Source of the DNA: Mycolicibacterium parafortuitum
GTDB taxonomy: Bacteria; Actinomycetota; Actinomycetes; Mycobacteriales; Mycobacteriaceae
DNA length: 64,000 nucleotides
Assembly: GCF_010725485.1 (NCBI RefSeq)
Contig: NZ_AP022598.1
Coordinates: 2,666,001-2,730,000 of the forward strand
Direction of reading: 5' to 3'
Shown piece by piece: positions 38,194-48,110 of the stretch (positions within the stretch are counted from its first letter, which is position 1; every line of letters starts with the position of its first letter). Under the pieces are notes generated by a model. The model was given only the letters and a program-made list of their open reading frames with translations, was not told where the DNA came from and made no database searches. Position numbers and translations under genes: made by a program.

Positions 38194-39334
38194 CTTGCAC
38201 CTGGCTGACCTCCTTGCTCAGCGCGTCGAGGGCGCGCGAAAGCTCCTGTCGCTCCGGCTCGGTCACCTTGTCATAGGTGACGAAGCCGTCGCCTTCCCGG
38301 TACTTCTCCAGCAGTGCCTCGACCTCTTCGAAGCGCTGATCGACGCGCGCGCCGAGATCGGGGTTGCGCTCGTCGAGGATCGGGCGCACCGAGGCGACCG
38401 CGGTCTGCGAGCCCTGCAGGTTCGCGCTGAAGTCCCACAGATCGGTGTGGCTGAAGATGTCCTCCTCGCCGGTGATCTTGCTGGTGGCGATCTCGTCGAG
38501 CAGACCCTGTGCGCCACCGGCGATCTGGGTGGAGTCGACGGTGAAGTCCGGTGCGCTGACCCCGGCCTGCAGTTCCTTGACGTCGGCGACCAGCTGATCG
38601 GCGATCGCGTTGGTGTCGGGCTGCGGGCCGGTCACCCAGAGGTCTTTCTCCAGCCGGTGGAAGCCGGTCCACTGCTGGCCCGGCTCGAGGTCGGCCTCGC
38701 GCAGGTCGATGCGCGGGTCCAGATCGTCGGGGAACGACTCCGCGACCGGCTCGATGCGTTCGTAGTACACCCGGCTGGTCGGGTACTGCGCCTTCGCGCC
38801 CTCGATGTCACCGGACTTGATCGCCGCGACGAACGCCTCGACCGCCGGGACGAGCGCCTCGACCTGGCTGTTGACGTAGCGCTTGTAGTTGTCCGCGGCT
38901 TCTTTGAACTTGCCCTCGGTGTCGACCTGGACCTCGTCGCCGGTGACGACGAAGTCGCCGCGGATGCCGTCGCCGATCATGCCCGGCTTGCACGCGGTCT
39001 GGTAGGTGCCGGGTTGGCTGAGCTGGACGATCAGCTTGCGCTGCAGCCCGGGGGAGATGTTCTCCACCTCGCCCATCACGCGCTCACCCTCGCCGTACAC
39101 ATAGAACTCGGTCACCTTGGAACCGTTGTTGGTGATCACGAACGTGTTGGCGCCGGTGTTGCCCTCGGTCACCGACAGCGCGCACGACGTGTCGGAGGCA
39201 TCGACGGTGATCTCGGACGGTGCGGTGCCGCCGTCCTCGGACGCCGCGGGCGCCTCGTCCTTGGCCTGGCAGCCTGCGAGTGCGAATGCGGCCAGCGCGG
39301 CTGAGAGCACCGCGACGGAGGGATGCAACTTCAC
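38174..39334 (-). CDS. efeO: Iron uptake system protein EfeO
   Basis: A 386-aa lipoprotein: signal peptide with lipobox ALAGC at residue ~22, an N-terminal cupredoxin-like domain (~40-135) and a C-terminal M75 peptidase-like helical domain with the HxxE metal motif in GFHRLEKDLW near residue 230. It delivers iron to the EfeU permease from the outer face of the membrane. The GTG start overlaps the efeU stop by 4 nt and the 3' end overlaps efeB by 20 bp, so all three genes are tightly coupled. Confidence 0.94.
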   Translation of the reverse strand: MKLHPSVAVLSAALAAFALAGCQAKDEAPAASEDGGTAPSEITVDASDTSCALSVTEGNTGANTFVITNNGSKVTEFYVYGEGERVMGEVENISPGLQRKLIVQLSQPGTYQTACKPGMIGDGIRGDFVVTGDEVQVDTEGKFKEAADNYKRYVNSQVEALVPAVEAFVAAIKSGDIEGAKAQYPTSRVYYERIEPVAESFPDDLDPRIDLREADLEPGQQWTGFHRLEKDLWVTGPQPDTNAIADQLVADVKELQAGVSAPDFTVDSTQIAGGAQGLLDEIATSKITGEEDIFSHTDLWDFSANLQGSQTAVASVRPILDERNPDLGARVDQRFEEVEALLEKYREGDGFVTYDKVTEPERQELSRALDALSKEVSQVQGVIAPQ

Positions 39335-40242
39335 GTGGTGGACCTTTCGGGAGAGGGATTCGGTGGTGTCGGGGTCTTATCCCGCGCCGCACTCGGCGGG
39401 CGCAGGAACAGCGCCAGCACGACGACGAGGTAGGTCAGGTAGCCGGCGAGCTGAAGCACGGTCGGGGTCGGGGTGACGTTGAAGATGCCCTGGATCACCT
39501 CGCCGTACCAGGACGACCAGTTGAACGCGGTGCTGATGTCGAATGCCTTGTCGCCCAGCCCCGGAAGCCATCCGACGGTCTGCAGGGCGCCGACGCCGTA
39601 GGACAGGATGCCGGCGGCGACGACGATCAGGAACACCCCGGTGTATCTGAAGAACTTCGCCAGGTTGATGCTCAGCGCGCCGCGGTACATCCCGTAGGCG
39701 ATCAGTCCGGCCACCGCCACCCCGGCGATGAGCCCGAGCAGCGGCCAATTCGACTGTGCCTCGGCGTAACCCACCATGAACAGCGCGGTTTCGACACCTT
39801 CGCGCCCGACGGCGAGGAACGCCAGCAGCGCGACGGCCGCGGGCCCGGTCTCCAGGGCGTGGGCCATCTCACTGCGCAACTGGCCCGACATCGACGCCGA
39901 CGCCTTCTTCATCCAGAGCACCATGGTGGTGACGATCGCGACCGCGACCAGGGAGGCCACCCCGGCGATGGCTTCGGCGGCCAGCCCGCTGATGGTGTTC
40001 TCGCCGAACTGGATGGCCAGGAAGATGATCACCGTCATCGCGACGGCGGCGCCGACACCGAGCCAGACCCATCTGAGGGCGTCGCGGCGTTCGGATTTGA
40101 CCAGGAATGCCACCAGGATCGACACCACGATCGCGGCTTCGAGACCTTCGCGTAATCCTATGAGTCCGCTGCCAAAAAGCTGTGAACTGAGGTTCGCCGC
40201 CGCGTAGTACGAGGTGACCCCGGGGTCTGTACCAGCGACCAT
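39331..40242 (-). CDS. efeU: Iron permease EfeU (FTR1 family)
   Basis: A 303-aa seven-segment membrane permease. The two FTR1 iron-translocation motifs are present as LREGLEAAIVVSILVAFL (~residue 30) and REGVETALFMVGYAEA (~150). The ATG at 40240-40242 has AAGGA 8 nt upstream; the longer in-frame extension lacks hydrophobic sequence. First gene of efeUOB, preceded by an IdeR-like box at 40293-40311, so iron-dependent repression is likely. Confidence 0.94.
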   Translation of the reverse strand: MVAGTDPGVTSYYAAANLSSQLFGSGLIGLREGLEAAIVVSILVAFLVKSERRDALRWVWLGVGAAVAMTVIIFLAIQFGENTISGLAAEAIAGVASLVAVAIVTTMVLWMKKASASMSGQLRSEMAHALETGPAAVALLAFLAVGREGVETALFMVGYAEAQSNWPLLGLIAGVAVAGLIAYGMYRGALSINLAKFFRYTGVFLIVVAAGILSYGVGALQTVGWLPGLGDKAFDISTAFNWSSWYGEVIQGIFNVTPTPTVLQLAGYLTYLVVVLALFLRPPSAARDKTPTPPNPSPERSTT

Positions 40243-40292
40243 CGAATTGTCCTTGCTACGGCGTGCGCGCGCTGTGCTTTGGCTGCCCAAAG

Positions 40293-40311
40293 GAAGGTGT
40301 GGCTCACCTCA
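40293..40311. promoter_or_regulatory. IdeR-like iron box upstream of efeU
   Basis: GAAGGTGTGGCTCACCTCA has an inverted core AGGTG-TGGCT-CACCT and matches 13 of 19 bases of the mycobacterial IdeR consensus TTAGGTTAGGCTAACCTAA. It is 51 nt before the efeU ATG, in the divergent region shared with lpqU. Binding is predicted, not shown. Confidence 0.55.
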
Positions 40312-40422
40312 GTTTTGGCAGCGCTTGATGAATGTACACCCGTCCCCGGCGGCCCGGGTTCAGTCGGTAGCCACACCTCGCGTGGCAGCATGGATGACAA
40401 CCAGAGCGGGTTAGGGAGTCCG

Positions 40423-41172
40423 GTGACGCGGGTGCGTTGGCTACAGGCGATAACCGTGATCGGCGCGACAGCGCTGCTCATGGCGTCGAGCTGTTCCTGG
40501 CAACTCGGCACCCCGATTCCCGACGGGGTGCCGCCCCCGGCCGGGGATCCCGTCCCGCAGATCGACACCTATGCCAAGGGCCGGCCCGCCGATCAGCTGC
40601 ACGAATGGGCGGCCGAGCGGGCGCCGGCACTCGGTATCCCGGTGACCGCGCTGGAGGCCTACGCGTACGCGGCGCGGGTCGCCGAGGTCGAGAACCCGAA
40701 TTGCAAGCTGGCGTGGACGACGCTGGCCGGCATCGGGCAGGTGGAGAGCCACCACGGCACCTACCGCGGCGCCAAGATCGCCCGCAACGGCGAGGTCACC
40801 CCACCGATCCGCGGGGTGCTGCTCGACGGCACCGCGGGGAACCTGGAGATCCTGGACACCGATTCGATCAGCCACGACCCGGCCGTCGAGAACAAGGGCG
40901 ACGTACCGTTCGCGCGCGCGATGGGACCGATGCAGTTCATCCCGGAGACCTGGCGGCTGTACGGGGTCGACGCCAACAACGACGGCGAGATCAGCGTGGA
41001 CAACATCGACGACGCGGCGTTGTCGGCGGCGGGGTACCTGTGCTGGCGCGGCAAGGACCTGTCGAAGCCGCGCGGCTGGATGGAGGCGCTGCGGGCGTAC
41101 AACCTTTCGGACGCCTACGCACGCAACGTGAGGGACTGGGCGACGGCGTATGCGAACGGACATCCGCTCTGA
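40423..41172 (+). CDS. lpqU: Lytic murein transglycosylase-like lipoprotein LpqU
   Basis: A 249-aa SLT-type peptidoglycan lytic enzyme. Signal segment VIGATALLMASSC with a lipobox-like MASSC, then a ~175-residue MltB/SLT_2-type domain: LAGIGQVESHHGTYRGAKI holds the catalytic Glu, and ARAMGPMQFIPETWRLYG follows. GTG at 40423 with AGGGAG 6 nt upstream. Equivalent of Rv1022, directly before eno. The 74-nt gap to eno carries a TAGGCT -10 at 41198-41203. Confidence 0.9.
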   Translation: MTRVRWLQAITVIGATALLMASSCSWQLGTPIPDGVPPPAGDPVPQIDTYAKGRPADQLHEWAAERAPALGIPVTALEAYAYAARVAEVENPNCKLAWTTLAGIGQVESHHGTYRGAKIARNGEVTPPIRGVLLDGTAGNLEILDTDSISHDPAVENKGDVPFARAMGPMQFIPETWRLYGVDANNDGEISVDNIDDAALSAAGYLCWRGKDLSKPRGWMEALRAYNLSDAYARNVRDWATAYANGHPL

Positions 41173-41222
41173 GGGCACCCGCCCGACGGGCACGTTCTAG
41201 GCTCAACAACGGAAACGTCTGA

Positions 41223-42536
<1,314 letters not shown>

Positions 42537-42539
42537 CCC

Positions 42540-43250
42540 GTGCCCGAGGCGAAACGGCCCGATCCGAAACGCCGTGCCGGCGGGGACGCGCGAGCCAAGA
42601 AGGCTCCCGCGTCCCGGCCCGGTGCGGCCGGTCGGGCCAAGCCGCGGCCTGCCGCGACCGCGGCGCGCCGCGAACCCCGCGGCGCTGAGCCGCGAGCGCA
42701 GGCCGCAGTACCCGAGGACATCGAGATCGTCGAGGCCCCCGCCACGATCCGGGAATCGATCATCGCGTCGGCCGAGGCGGCCGCCGAGCAGCGGTTCGGT
42801 TCGGCGGCGCGACGCGCGGCGATCCTGGCCGCCGTCATCTGCGTGCTGACCCTGACGATCGCCGGGCCGGTGCGCACCTACTTCTCGCAGCGCACCGAGA
42901 TGAAGCAACTGGAGGCCAGCGAAGCGCAACTGCGCGAACAGATCGCCGAACTCGAAGAGCAGAAGGCCAAGCTGGCCGACCCGGTGTTCATCGCGGCGCA
43001 GGCCCGCGAACGCCTCGGCTTCGTGATGCCCGGCGAGACGCCCTATCAGGTGCAGCTGCCTCCCGGTGCGGCCCAACCGAACACCCCGCAGGAGGAAGCT
43101 CTGCAAGCCACCAGTAACGACCCCTGGTACACGGCGCTGTGGCACACCATCGCCGATGCGCCACACGGCATCTCGCCGACTCCGCCGCCGCCCGGGGCGC
43201 CGGCCGCCCCTGGACCCGTCGCGCCTGTCGCGCCTGCGCCCGGTGGTTGA
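42540..43250 (+). CDS. FtsB/DivIC-family septum formation initiator
   Basis: A 236-aa single-pass membrane protein. Cytoplasmic basic Ala/Arg/Pro-rich N-terminus (~1-90), one transmembrane helix (RAAILAAVICVLTLTIAG, ~97-115) and a coiled coil (EMKQLEASEAQLREQIAELE, ~125-150). A conserved DivIC end VFIAAQARERLGFVMPGE is followed by a Pro-rich tail (SPTPPPPGAPAAPG). It likely works with FtsL/FtsQ in divisome assembly. The GTG start lies 3 nt after the eno stop. Equivalent of Rv1024. Confidence 0.92.
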   Translation: MPEAKRPDPKRRAGGDARAKKAPASRPGAAGRAKPRPAATAARREPRGAEPRAQAAVPEDIEIVEAPATIRESIIASAEAAAEQRFGSAARRAAILAAVICVLTLTIAGPVRTYFSQRTEMKQLEASEAQLREQIAELEEQKAKLADPVFIAAQARERLGFVMPGETPYQVQLPPGAAQPNTPQEEALQATSNDPWYTALWHTIADAPHGISPTPPPPGAPAAPGPVAPVAPAPGG

Positions 43251-43737
43251 GCAGTCCGATCTCGACGCCGTCGCGCGGCAGCTGGGCCGTGAGCCGCGCG
43301 GTGTGCTGGAGATCGCCTACCGATGCCCCAACGGTGAGCCCGCCGTGGTGAAGACGGCGCCGAGACTTCCTGACGGAACACCGTTTCCGACGTTGTACTA
43401 CCTGACCCACCCGGCGCTGACCGCCGCGGCGAGCCGGCTGGAGTCCTCGGGCTTGATGCGCGAGATGACCGAACGCCTCGCCCAGGACCCGGAATTGGCC
43501 GCGGCCTACCGCCGCGCGCATGAATCGTTTCTCGCCGAGCGCGACGCGATCGAGCCGTTGGGAACCACGTTCTCCGGCGGCGGGATGCCTGACCGGGTGA
43601 AGTGTCTGCACGTGGTGATCGCCCACTCGCTGGCCAAGGGGCCGGGGGTGAACCCGTTCGGCGACGAGGCGCTGGCCGTGCTGGCCGCCGAGCCGGAGAT
43701 GGCCGGGATCCTGGACCGGAAGGTGTGGGCACAGTGA
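43243..43737 (+). CDS. DUF501 family protein (Rv1025-like)
   Basis: A 164-aa conserved actinobacterial protein of unknown function. Hallmarks are REPRGVLEIAYRCPNGEPAV, KTAPRLPDGTPFPTLYYLTH, SSGLMREMTERLAQD, GGGMPDRVKCLHVVIAHSLA and GPGVNPFGDEAL, with a conserved CLH/H set that could bind metal. The GTG at 43243 overlaps the upstream gene by 8 nt; its stop overlaps ppx by 4 nt. Always found between the FtsB-like and ppx genes in mycobacteria, which suggests but does not prove a related role. Confidence 0.88.
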   Translation: MVEQSDLDAVARQLGREPRGVLEIAYRCPNGEPAVVKTAPRLPDGTPFPTLYYLTHPALTAAASRLESSGLMREMTERLAQDPELAAAYRRAHESFLAERDAIEPLGTTFSGGGMPDRVKCLHVVIAHSLAKGPGVNPFGDEALAVLAAEPEMAGILDRKVWAQ

Positions 43738-44693
43738 CAAGCACGGGCAGAGTCGCCGCGGTGGACTGCGGAACGAACTCGATCCGCCTGCTGATCGCCG
43801 ACCGCGACCCGGACAGCCAGAGCGGGCGGCTGCGTGACGTGCACCGCGAGATGCGCATCGTGCGGCTCGGGCAGGGCGTCGACGCGACCGGCGAATTCGC
43901 CCCGGACGCGTTGGCGCGCACCCGCGCCGCGCTCGTCGGTTATGCCGAGCTGATGCGCCGCCACGATGTCGGCGCGGTGCGGATGGTCGCGACCTCGGCG
44001 GCGCGCGACGTGTCCAACCGCGAGGAGTTCTTCGCGATGACCTCCGACGTGCTGGGCACCGTCGTGCCGGGCGCGGTCGCCGAGGTGATCACCGGCGCCG
44101 AGGAGGCCGAGCTGTCGTTCCGCGGCGCGGTCGGCGAACTCGACGCCGCGGCGGCGCCGTTCGTGGTCGTCGACCTCGGTGGCGGTTCGACCGAGGTGGT
44201 GGTCGGCTCCAGCGAGGTGGACGCCGCGCTGTCGGTGAACATCGGCTGCGTGCGGCTCACCGAGCGCTGCCTGCGGTCCGATCCGCCCACCGACGCGGAG
44301 ATCGCCGACGCGCGTGCGGTGGTGCGCGACGCGCTGGGCCAGGTGCTCGAGGTGGTACCCGTCGAGCAGGCCCGCACGTGGGTGGGTGTCGCGGGAACCA
44401 TGACGACGCTGGCGGCCCTGGCGCACGGCATGACCGTCTACGACTCCGACGCGATCCACCTGTCGCGGGTGCCGTTCGACGCGCTGCTGGCGGTGTGTGC
44501 CGAACTGCTGGCGATGACGCGTCAGCAGCGTGCGGTGCTGGGCCCGATGCACGAGGGCCGCGTCGACGTGATCGGTGGCGGTGCGCTGATCGTGCAGGAG
44601 CTGGCCGCGATGCTCGGCGAGCGGGCGGGCATCAGCGAGCTGGTGGTCAGCGAGCACGACATCCTCGACGGGATCGCGCTGTCGATCGTCTGA
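43734..44693 (+). CDS. ppx: Ppx/GppA-family exopolyphosphatase (Rv1026-like)
   Basis: A 319-aa ASKHA-fold phosphatase acting on inorganic polyphosphate or pppGpp. Phosphate-binding loops VAAVDCGTNSIRLLIAD and VVVDLGGGSTEVVVG are present, with the catalytic Glu region ITGAEEAELSFRG and the late IGGGALIVQE. The C-terminal HD-like domain of longer Ppx enzymes is absent, which matches the 319-aa Rv1026 (PPX2). The GTG overlaps the DUF501 stop (GTGA). Confidence 0.93.
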   Translation: MTSTGRVAAVDCGTNSIRLLIADRDPDSQSGRLRDVHREMRIVRLGQGVDATGEFAPDALARTRAALVGYAELMRRHDVGAVRMVATSAARDVSNREEFFAMTSDVLGTVVPGAVAEVITGAEEAELSFRGAVGELDAAAAPFVVVDLGGGSTEVVVGSSEVDAALSVNIGCVRLTERCLRSDPPTDAEIADARAVVRDALGQVLEVVPVEQARTWVGVAGTMTTLAALAHGMTVYDSDAIHLSRVPFDALLAVCAELLAMTRQQRAVLGPMHEGRVDVIGGGALIVQELAAMLGERAGISELVVSEHDILDGIALSIV

Positions 44694-44713
44694 GCACCCC
44701 CGGTCAACATCCC

Positions 44714-44776
44714 CGCCGAAATGGCATTCCAGCAGAGGAATTGCGAGTGGGGGCCTGCCGGAATGCAGTTTCGGCG
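44714..44776. repeat. 63-nt palindromic repeat (copy C)
   Basis: Arms 44714-44736 and 44754-44776 pair at 19 of 23 positions, with a 17-nt loop. The left arm differs from that of copy B by one base. Read on the minus strand the loop contains ACTCGCAATTC. It fills the convergent gap between ppx and the DUF4383 gene. Confidence 0.9.
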
Positions 44777-44779
44777 ATC

Positions 44780-45247
44780 TCAGTGCGTCGCGGCGCGGCG
44801 CAGTCGAGGCCTGCGCTTGGTCGGGTCGTGCTGGCCGCCGAGCGTCAGGCCCAGTAGCACCATGATCGAACCCAGGATGACGTGCAGCCAGTTGGCGGCG
44901 GTGTTGAGCGGGATGACATGGGCATTGCTGCCGAACTCGACCAGCGCACCGTACAACCACAGCGCCAGGTAGATCGCTCCGCCGGCGAGCAGGTAGTTCC
45001 GTGCGCCGGCATAGCTGCGGGCGAACCAGAAGCCGGCCGCGCCGATCACCAGATGCACGATGTTGACCGCCGCGCAGACCGCGATGGTGCCGAACAGCAG
45101 GGCGCCGGAACGACTTCCGGCCCAGCCGAGTTGGTCGAAATTCGCCGTGATCCCGGGGATGAAGCCCAGGATGCCGATCACGATCAGTGCCGCCGCGACG
45201 AGCATCGCCGCGCCCTGCACCGCCATGATCTTGGGAGCCGGTGACAT
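44780..45247 (-). CDS. DUF4383 family membrane protein
   Basis: A 155-aa protein with four hydrophobic segments (GAAMLVAAALIVIGILGFI, GALLFGTIAVCAAVNIVHLV, NYLLAGGAIYLALWLYGAL, WLHVILGSIMVLLGLTLGG) separated by short loops, and a basic C-terminus. This fits DUF4383, common in actinobacterial stress and envelope loci, function unknown. The ATG at 45245-45247 has GGGAGG 8 nt upstream. The 81 nt before it hold the prpE 3' end and no gene. Confidence 0.82.
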   Translation of the reverse strand: MSPAPKIMAVQGAAMLVAAALIVIGILGFIPGITANFDQLGWAGSRSGALLFGTIAVCAAVNIVHLVIGAAGFWFARSYAGARNYLLAGGAIYLALWLYGALVEFGSNAHVIPLNTAANWLHVILGSIMVLLGLTLGGQHDPTKRRPRLRRAATH

Positions 45248-45328
45248 CGGGGGCCTCCCTCCCGGGTACTTATTGACGAACGTGTGGGGGGAGATACCCA
45301 TACTGGGCGGTGCGTAACACCGTCGCGG

Positions 45329-47200
45329 TCAGGAACGCAGGATCGGGCCCAATGCCTCGAGCACGGCCGGGTCCTCGATCGTCGACGGCACCGGTTCGTC
45401 GCGGCCGGCGGCGATGCCGCGCATGGTCTTGCGCAGGATCTTCCCGGACCGCGTCTTCGGCAGCGCGGGCACCACGTCGACGAGCTTGAACGCCGCGACC
45501 GCGCCGATCTCGTCGCGCACCAGCTGCACCAGTTCCTCGGTCAGCCCCTCGGTGGACGCGCCGGACTTGACGACGACCAGGCCGCGCGGGGCCTGCCCCT
45601 TGATCTCGTCGGCGACGCCGATCACCGCGCACTCGGCCACCGCGGGATGGGTGGCCAGCACCTCCTCGATCGCGCCGGTGGACAACCGGTGCCCGGCGAC
45701 GTTGATGACGTCGTCGATGCGGCCCATCACGTACAGGTAGCCGTCCTCGTCGAGGTGTCCCCCGTCGCCGGTGAGGTAGTAGCCCGGGTACTCGGTCAGA
45801 TACGACACCCGGTAGCGGTCGTCGGCGTTCCACAGCGTCGGCAGGGTGCCGGGCGGCAGCGGGAGCTTGATCGCGATGGCCCCCTCCTTGCCGGCGGCGC
45901 AGTCGTGGCCCTGCTCGTCGAGGATGTGGACGTCGTAGCCGGGCATCGGCACGGTGGGGGAGCCGGCCTTGATCGGAAGTGCTTCGGTGCCCATCGGATT
46001 GGCCGCGATCGCCCAACCGGTCTCGGTCTGCCACCAGTGGTCGACGACCGGGATGCCGAGCTTGTCCGACGCCCAGTGGTAGGTGTCCGGGTCGAGTCGC
46101 TCACCGGCCAGGAACAGGTACTTCAGCCCCGACAGGTCGTAGTCCCCGACATAGGAGCCCTCCGGGTCCTCCTTGCGGATGGCGCGGATCGCCGTCGGCG
46201 CGGTGAACAGCGCCTTGACCCCGTGCTCGGCGGCCACCCGCCAGAACGCGCCCGGGTCGGGCGTGCCGACGGGTTTGCCCTCGTAGAGCACGGTGGTCGC
46301 GCCGAGCAGCAGCGGCGCGTACACGATGTAGGAGTGCCCGACGACCCAGCCGACGTCGGACGCCGCCCAGAACACGTCGCCGGGGGCGATGTCGTAGAGG
46401 TGGCGCATGCTCCACAGCAGCGCGACGGCGTGACCGCCGTTGTCGCGGACGATGCCCTTGGGCTTGCCGGTGGTGCCGGAGGTGTAGAGCACGTACAGCG
46501 GGTCGGTCGCGGCGACGGGCACCGGGTCGACGGGGTCGGCGCCCGCGACGACCTCGGCCCAGTCCAGGTCGCGTCCGTCGATCAGCTCGCAGCGCAGCCG
46601 ATCACGTTGCACCACAACGCAATGCGTCGGCGGATGCTCGGTCATCGCGATCGCGGCGTCGAGCATCGGCTTGTACTCGACGGTGCGGGACGGCTCGATG
46701 CCGCACGACGCGGAGACGATCACCTTCGGCTGGACGTCGTCGATGCGCACGGCGAGTTCGTGCGGGGCGAATCCGCCGAACACCACCGAGTGGATCGCGC
46801 CGAGGCGCGCGCACGCGAGCATCGCGATCACGGCCTCGGGGATCATCGGCATGTAGATCACCACGCGGTCGCCCTTGCCGACACCGAGGCCGCGCAGCGC
46901 GCCGGCGAACCGGGCGGTCTGGTCGCGCAGCTCGGCATAGGTGTAGGTGCGCTTGGTGTCGGTGACCGCCGAGTCGTAGATCAGCGCGGGCTGATCACCG
47001 CGCCCGCCGTCGGCGTGCCGGTCCAGCGCGTTCGCGCAGGTGTTGAGCTCAGCGCCGGGGAACCAGCGGTAGAACGGCGGATTGCTGTCGTCGAGCACGC
47101 GGTCCGGCTCGCGGATCCACGTCACGGCGTCGGCCGCCTGGCCCCAGAAGGCGGCGGGGTCGGTGATGCTGGCATCGAAGAGGTCGCGGTACCCAGGCAT
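45329..47200 (-). CDS. prpE: Propionyl-CoA synthetase (AMP-forming)
   Basis: A 623-aa ANL ligase that activates propionate (or another short acid) with ATP and CoA. It has the PrpE-type start PFYRWFPGAELNTCANALD, IVSASCGIEPSRTVEYKP, the P-loop YTSGTTGKPKGIV, HWWQTETGW, GYYLTGDGGHLDEDGY, GRIDDVINVAGHRLSTGAIE and the acetylatable lysine in KTRSGKILRKTMRGIA. The ATG at 47198-47200 begins the native MPGYRDLFDAS; a TACGGT box lies 6 nt upstream. Divergent from the alpha/beta hydrolase across a 16-bp palindrome. Its role may be in propionate from cholesterol or odd-chain lipid breakdown. Confidence 0.9.
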   Translation of the reverse strand: MPGYRDLFDASITDPAAFWGQAADAVTWIREPDRVLDDSNPPFYRWFPGAELNTCANALDRHADGGRGDQPALIYDSAVTDTKRTYTYAELRDQTARFAGALRGLGVGKGDRVVIYMPMIPEAVIAMLACARLGAIHSVVFGGFAPHELAVRIDDVQPKVIVSASCGIEPSRTVEYKPMLDAAIAMTEHPPTHCVVVQRDRLRCELIDGRDLDWAEVVAGADPVDPVPVAATDPLYVLYTSGTTGKPKGIVRDNGGHAVALLWSMRHLYDIAPGDVFWAASDVGWVVGHSYIVYAPLLLGATTVLYEGKPVGTPDPGAFWRVAAEHGVKALFTAPTAIRAIRKEDPEGSYVGDYDLSGLKYLFLAGERLDPDTYHWASDKLGIPVVDHWWQTETGWAIAANPMGTEALPIKAGSPTVPMPGYDVHILDEQGHDCAAGKEGAIAIKLPLPPGTLPTLWNADDRYRVSYLTEYPGYYLTGDGGHLDEDGYLYVMGRIDDVINVAGHRLSTGAIEEVLATHPAVAECAVIGVADEIKGQAPRGLVVVKSGASTEGLTEELVQLVRDEIGAVAAFKLVDVVPALPKTRSGKILRKTMRGIAAGRDEPVPSTIEDPAVLEALGPILRS

Positions 47201-47206
47201 AGGAGC

Positions 47207-47230
47207 ACCGTAGACCCTTGGGTCTAGTCT
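47207..47230. promoter_or_regulatory. Divergent prpE/hydrolase promoters with central palindromic operator
   Basis: TAGACCC-TT-GGGTCTA (47211-47226) is a perfect 7+7 inverted repeat. It overlaps TACGGT on the minus strand (47212-47207), 6 nt from the prpE ATG, and TAGTCT on the plus strand (47225-47230), 7 nt from the hydrolase ATG. One bound dimer would block both promoters. Regulator unknown; no regulator gene is adjacent. Confidence 0.65.
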
Positions 47231-47237
47231 CTGGACC

Positions 47238-48110
47238 ATGACCATCCAACCCCCGCAAATCGCCGGTGCGCGCCGGCACCGGCTGACCGTCCGAGGGGTC
47301 GATTTCCACGTCACCGAGGCCGGCCCGCAGGACGGCAGGCCGGTGTTGGCGCTGCACGGTTGGCCACAGCACCACTGGGCCTACCGGGATCTGTTGGCCG
47401 ACCCGCCCGCCGGGCTGCGGATCATCGCGCCCGATCTGCCCGGCTACGGATGGTCGGGACCGGCCCCGCACCGGTGGGCCAAGGAGGACGTCGTCACCGA
47501 TCTGGTGGCGCTGGCCGACGCGTTGGACCTGGACCGGTTTCTGCTCGTCGGGCACGACTGGGGCGGCTACATCGGGCATCTGCTGACGCTGCGGATCCCG
47601 GACCGCATCGACGCGTATCTGCCGCTGAACATCGCGCACCCGTGGGTGCCGCCGAAGGTGATGGCCCCGCACCTGTGGCGGTTCCTGCTCTACCAGCCGG
47701 CGGTCGCGTCGGCGGGTGTGCCGCTGCAGCGACGCACCCGGTATCTGGAGAAGGTCATCTTCCGGGTCGCGGCTCCCACGCTCGACCCGCAGACCGTGCG
47801 GGTCTACTCGGAGCGGTTCCGCGACCCCGTCGTCGCCCGCACCGCCCGCGACACCTACCGGACGTTCCTGACCCGGGAGTTCCCGGCCGCGGCGCGTACC
47901 GGCGAGCGGCGCCGCTCGACCGTGCCGACCCGGGCGTTGTTCGGCCGGTCCGACACCGCCATCCACCCCGACCTCGCCGCGGCGGAGACCGCCCGCGCCG
48001 ACGACTACACGCTTGAGGTCGTCGACGGCGGCCACTTCATCCTCGACGAGCAGCCGGAGTTGGTGCGGGCCAAGTTGATCGAGGTGGCCAAGGAGTTTTC
48101 GCCGAACTGA
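47238..48110 (+). CDS. Alpha/beta hydrolase, epoxide-hydrolase-like
   Basis: A 290-aa alpha/beta-fold hydrolase. The oxyanion motif is ALHGWPQHHWAYRDLL, the nucleophile elbow LVGHDWGGYIGHL puts an Asp nucleophile at position ~113 as in epoxide hydrolases and dehalogenases, and the catalytic His lies in VVDGGHFILDEQPE. A helical cap lies between (~140-210). The substrate is unknown. The stop TGA at 48108-48110 lies inside the left arm of palindrome D. A TAGTCT box 7 nt before the ATG predicts a leaderless mRNA. Confidence 0.87.
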   Translation: MTIQPPQIAGARRHRLTVRGVDFHVTEAGPQDGRPVLALHGWPQHHWAYRDLLADPPAGLRIIAPDLPGYGWSGPAPHRWAKEDVVTDLVALADALDLDRFLLVGHDWGGYIGHLLTLRIPDRIDAYLPLNIAHPWVPPKVMAPHLWRFLLYQPAVASAGVPLQRRTRYLEKVIFRVAAPTLDPQTVRVYSERFRDPVVARTARDTYRTFLTREFPAAARTGERRRSTVPTRALFGRSDTAIHPDLAAAETARADDYTLEVVDGGHFILDEQPELVRAKLIEVAKEFSPN

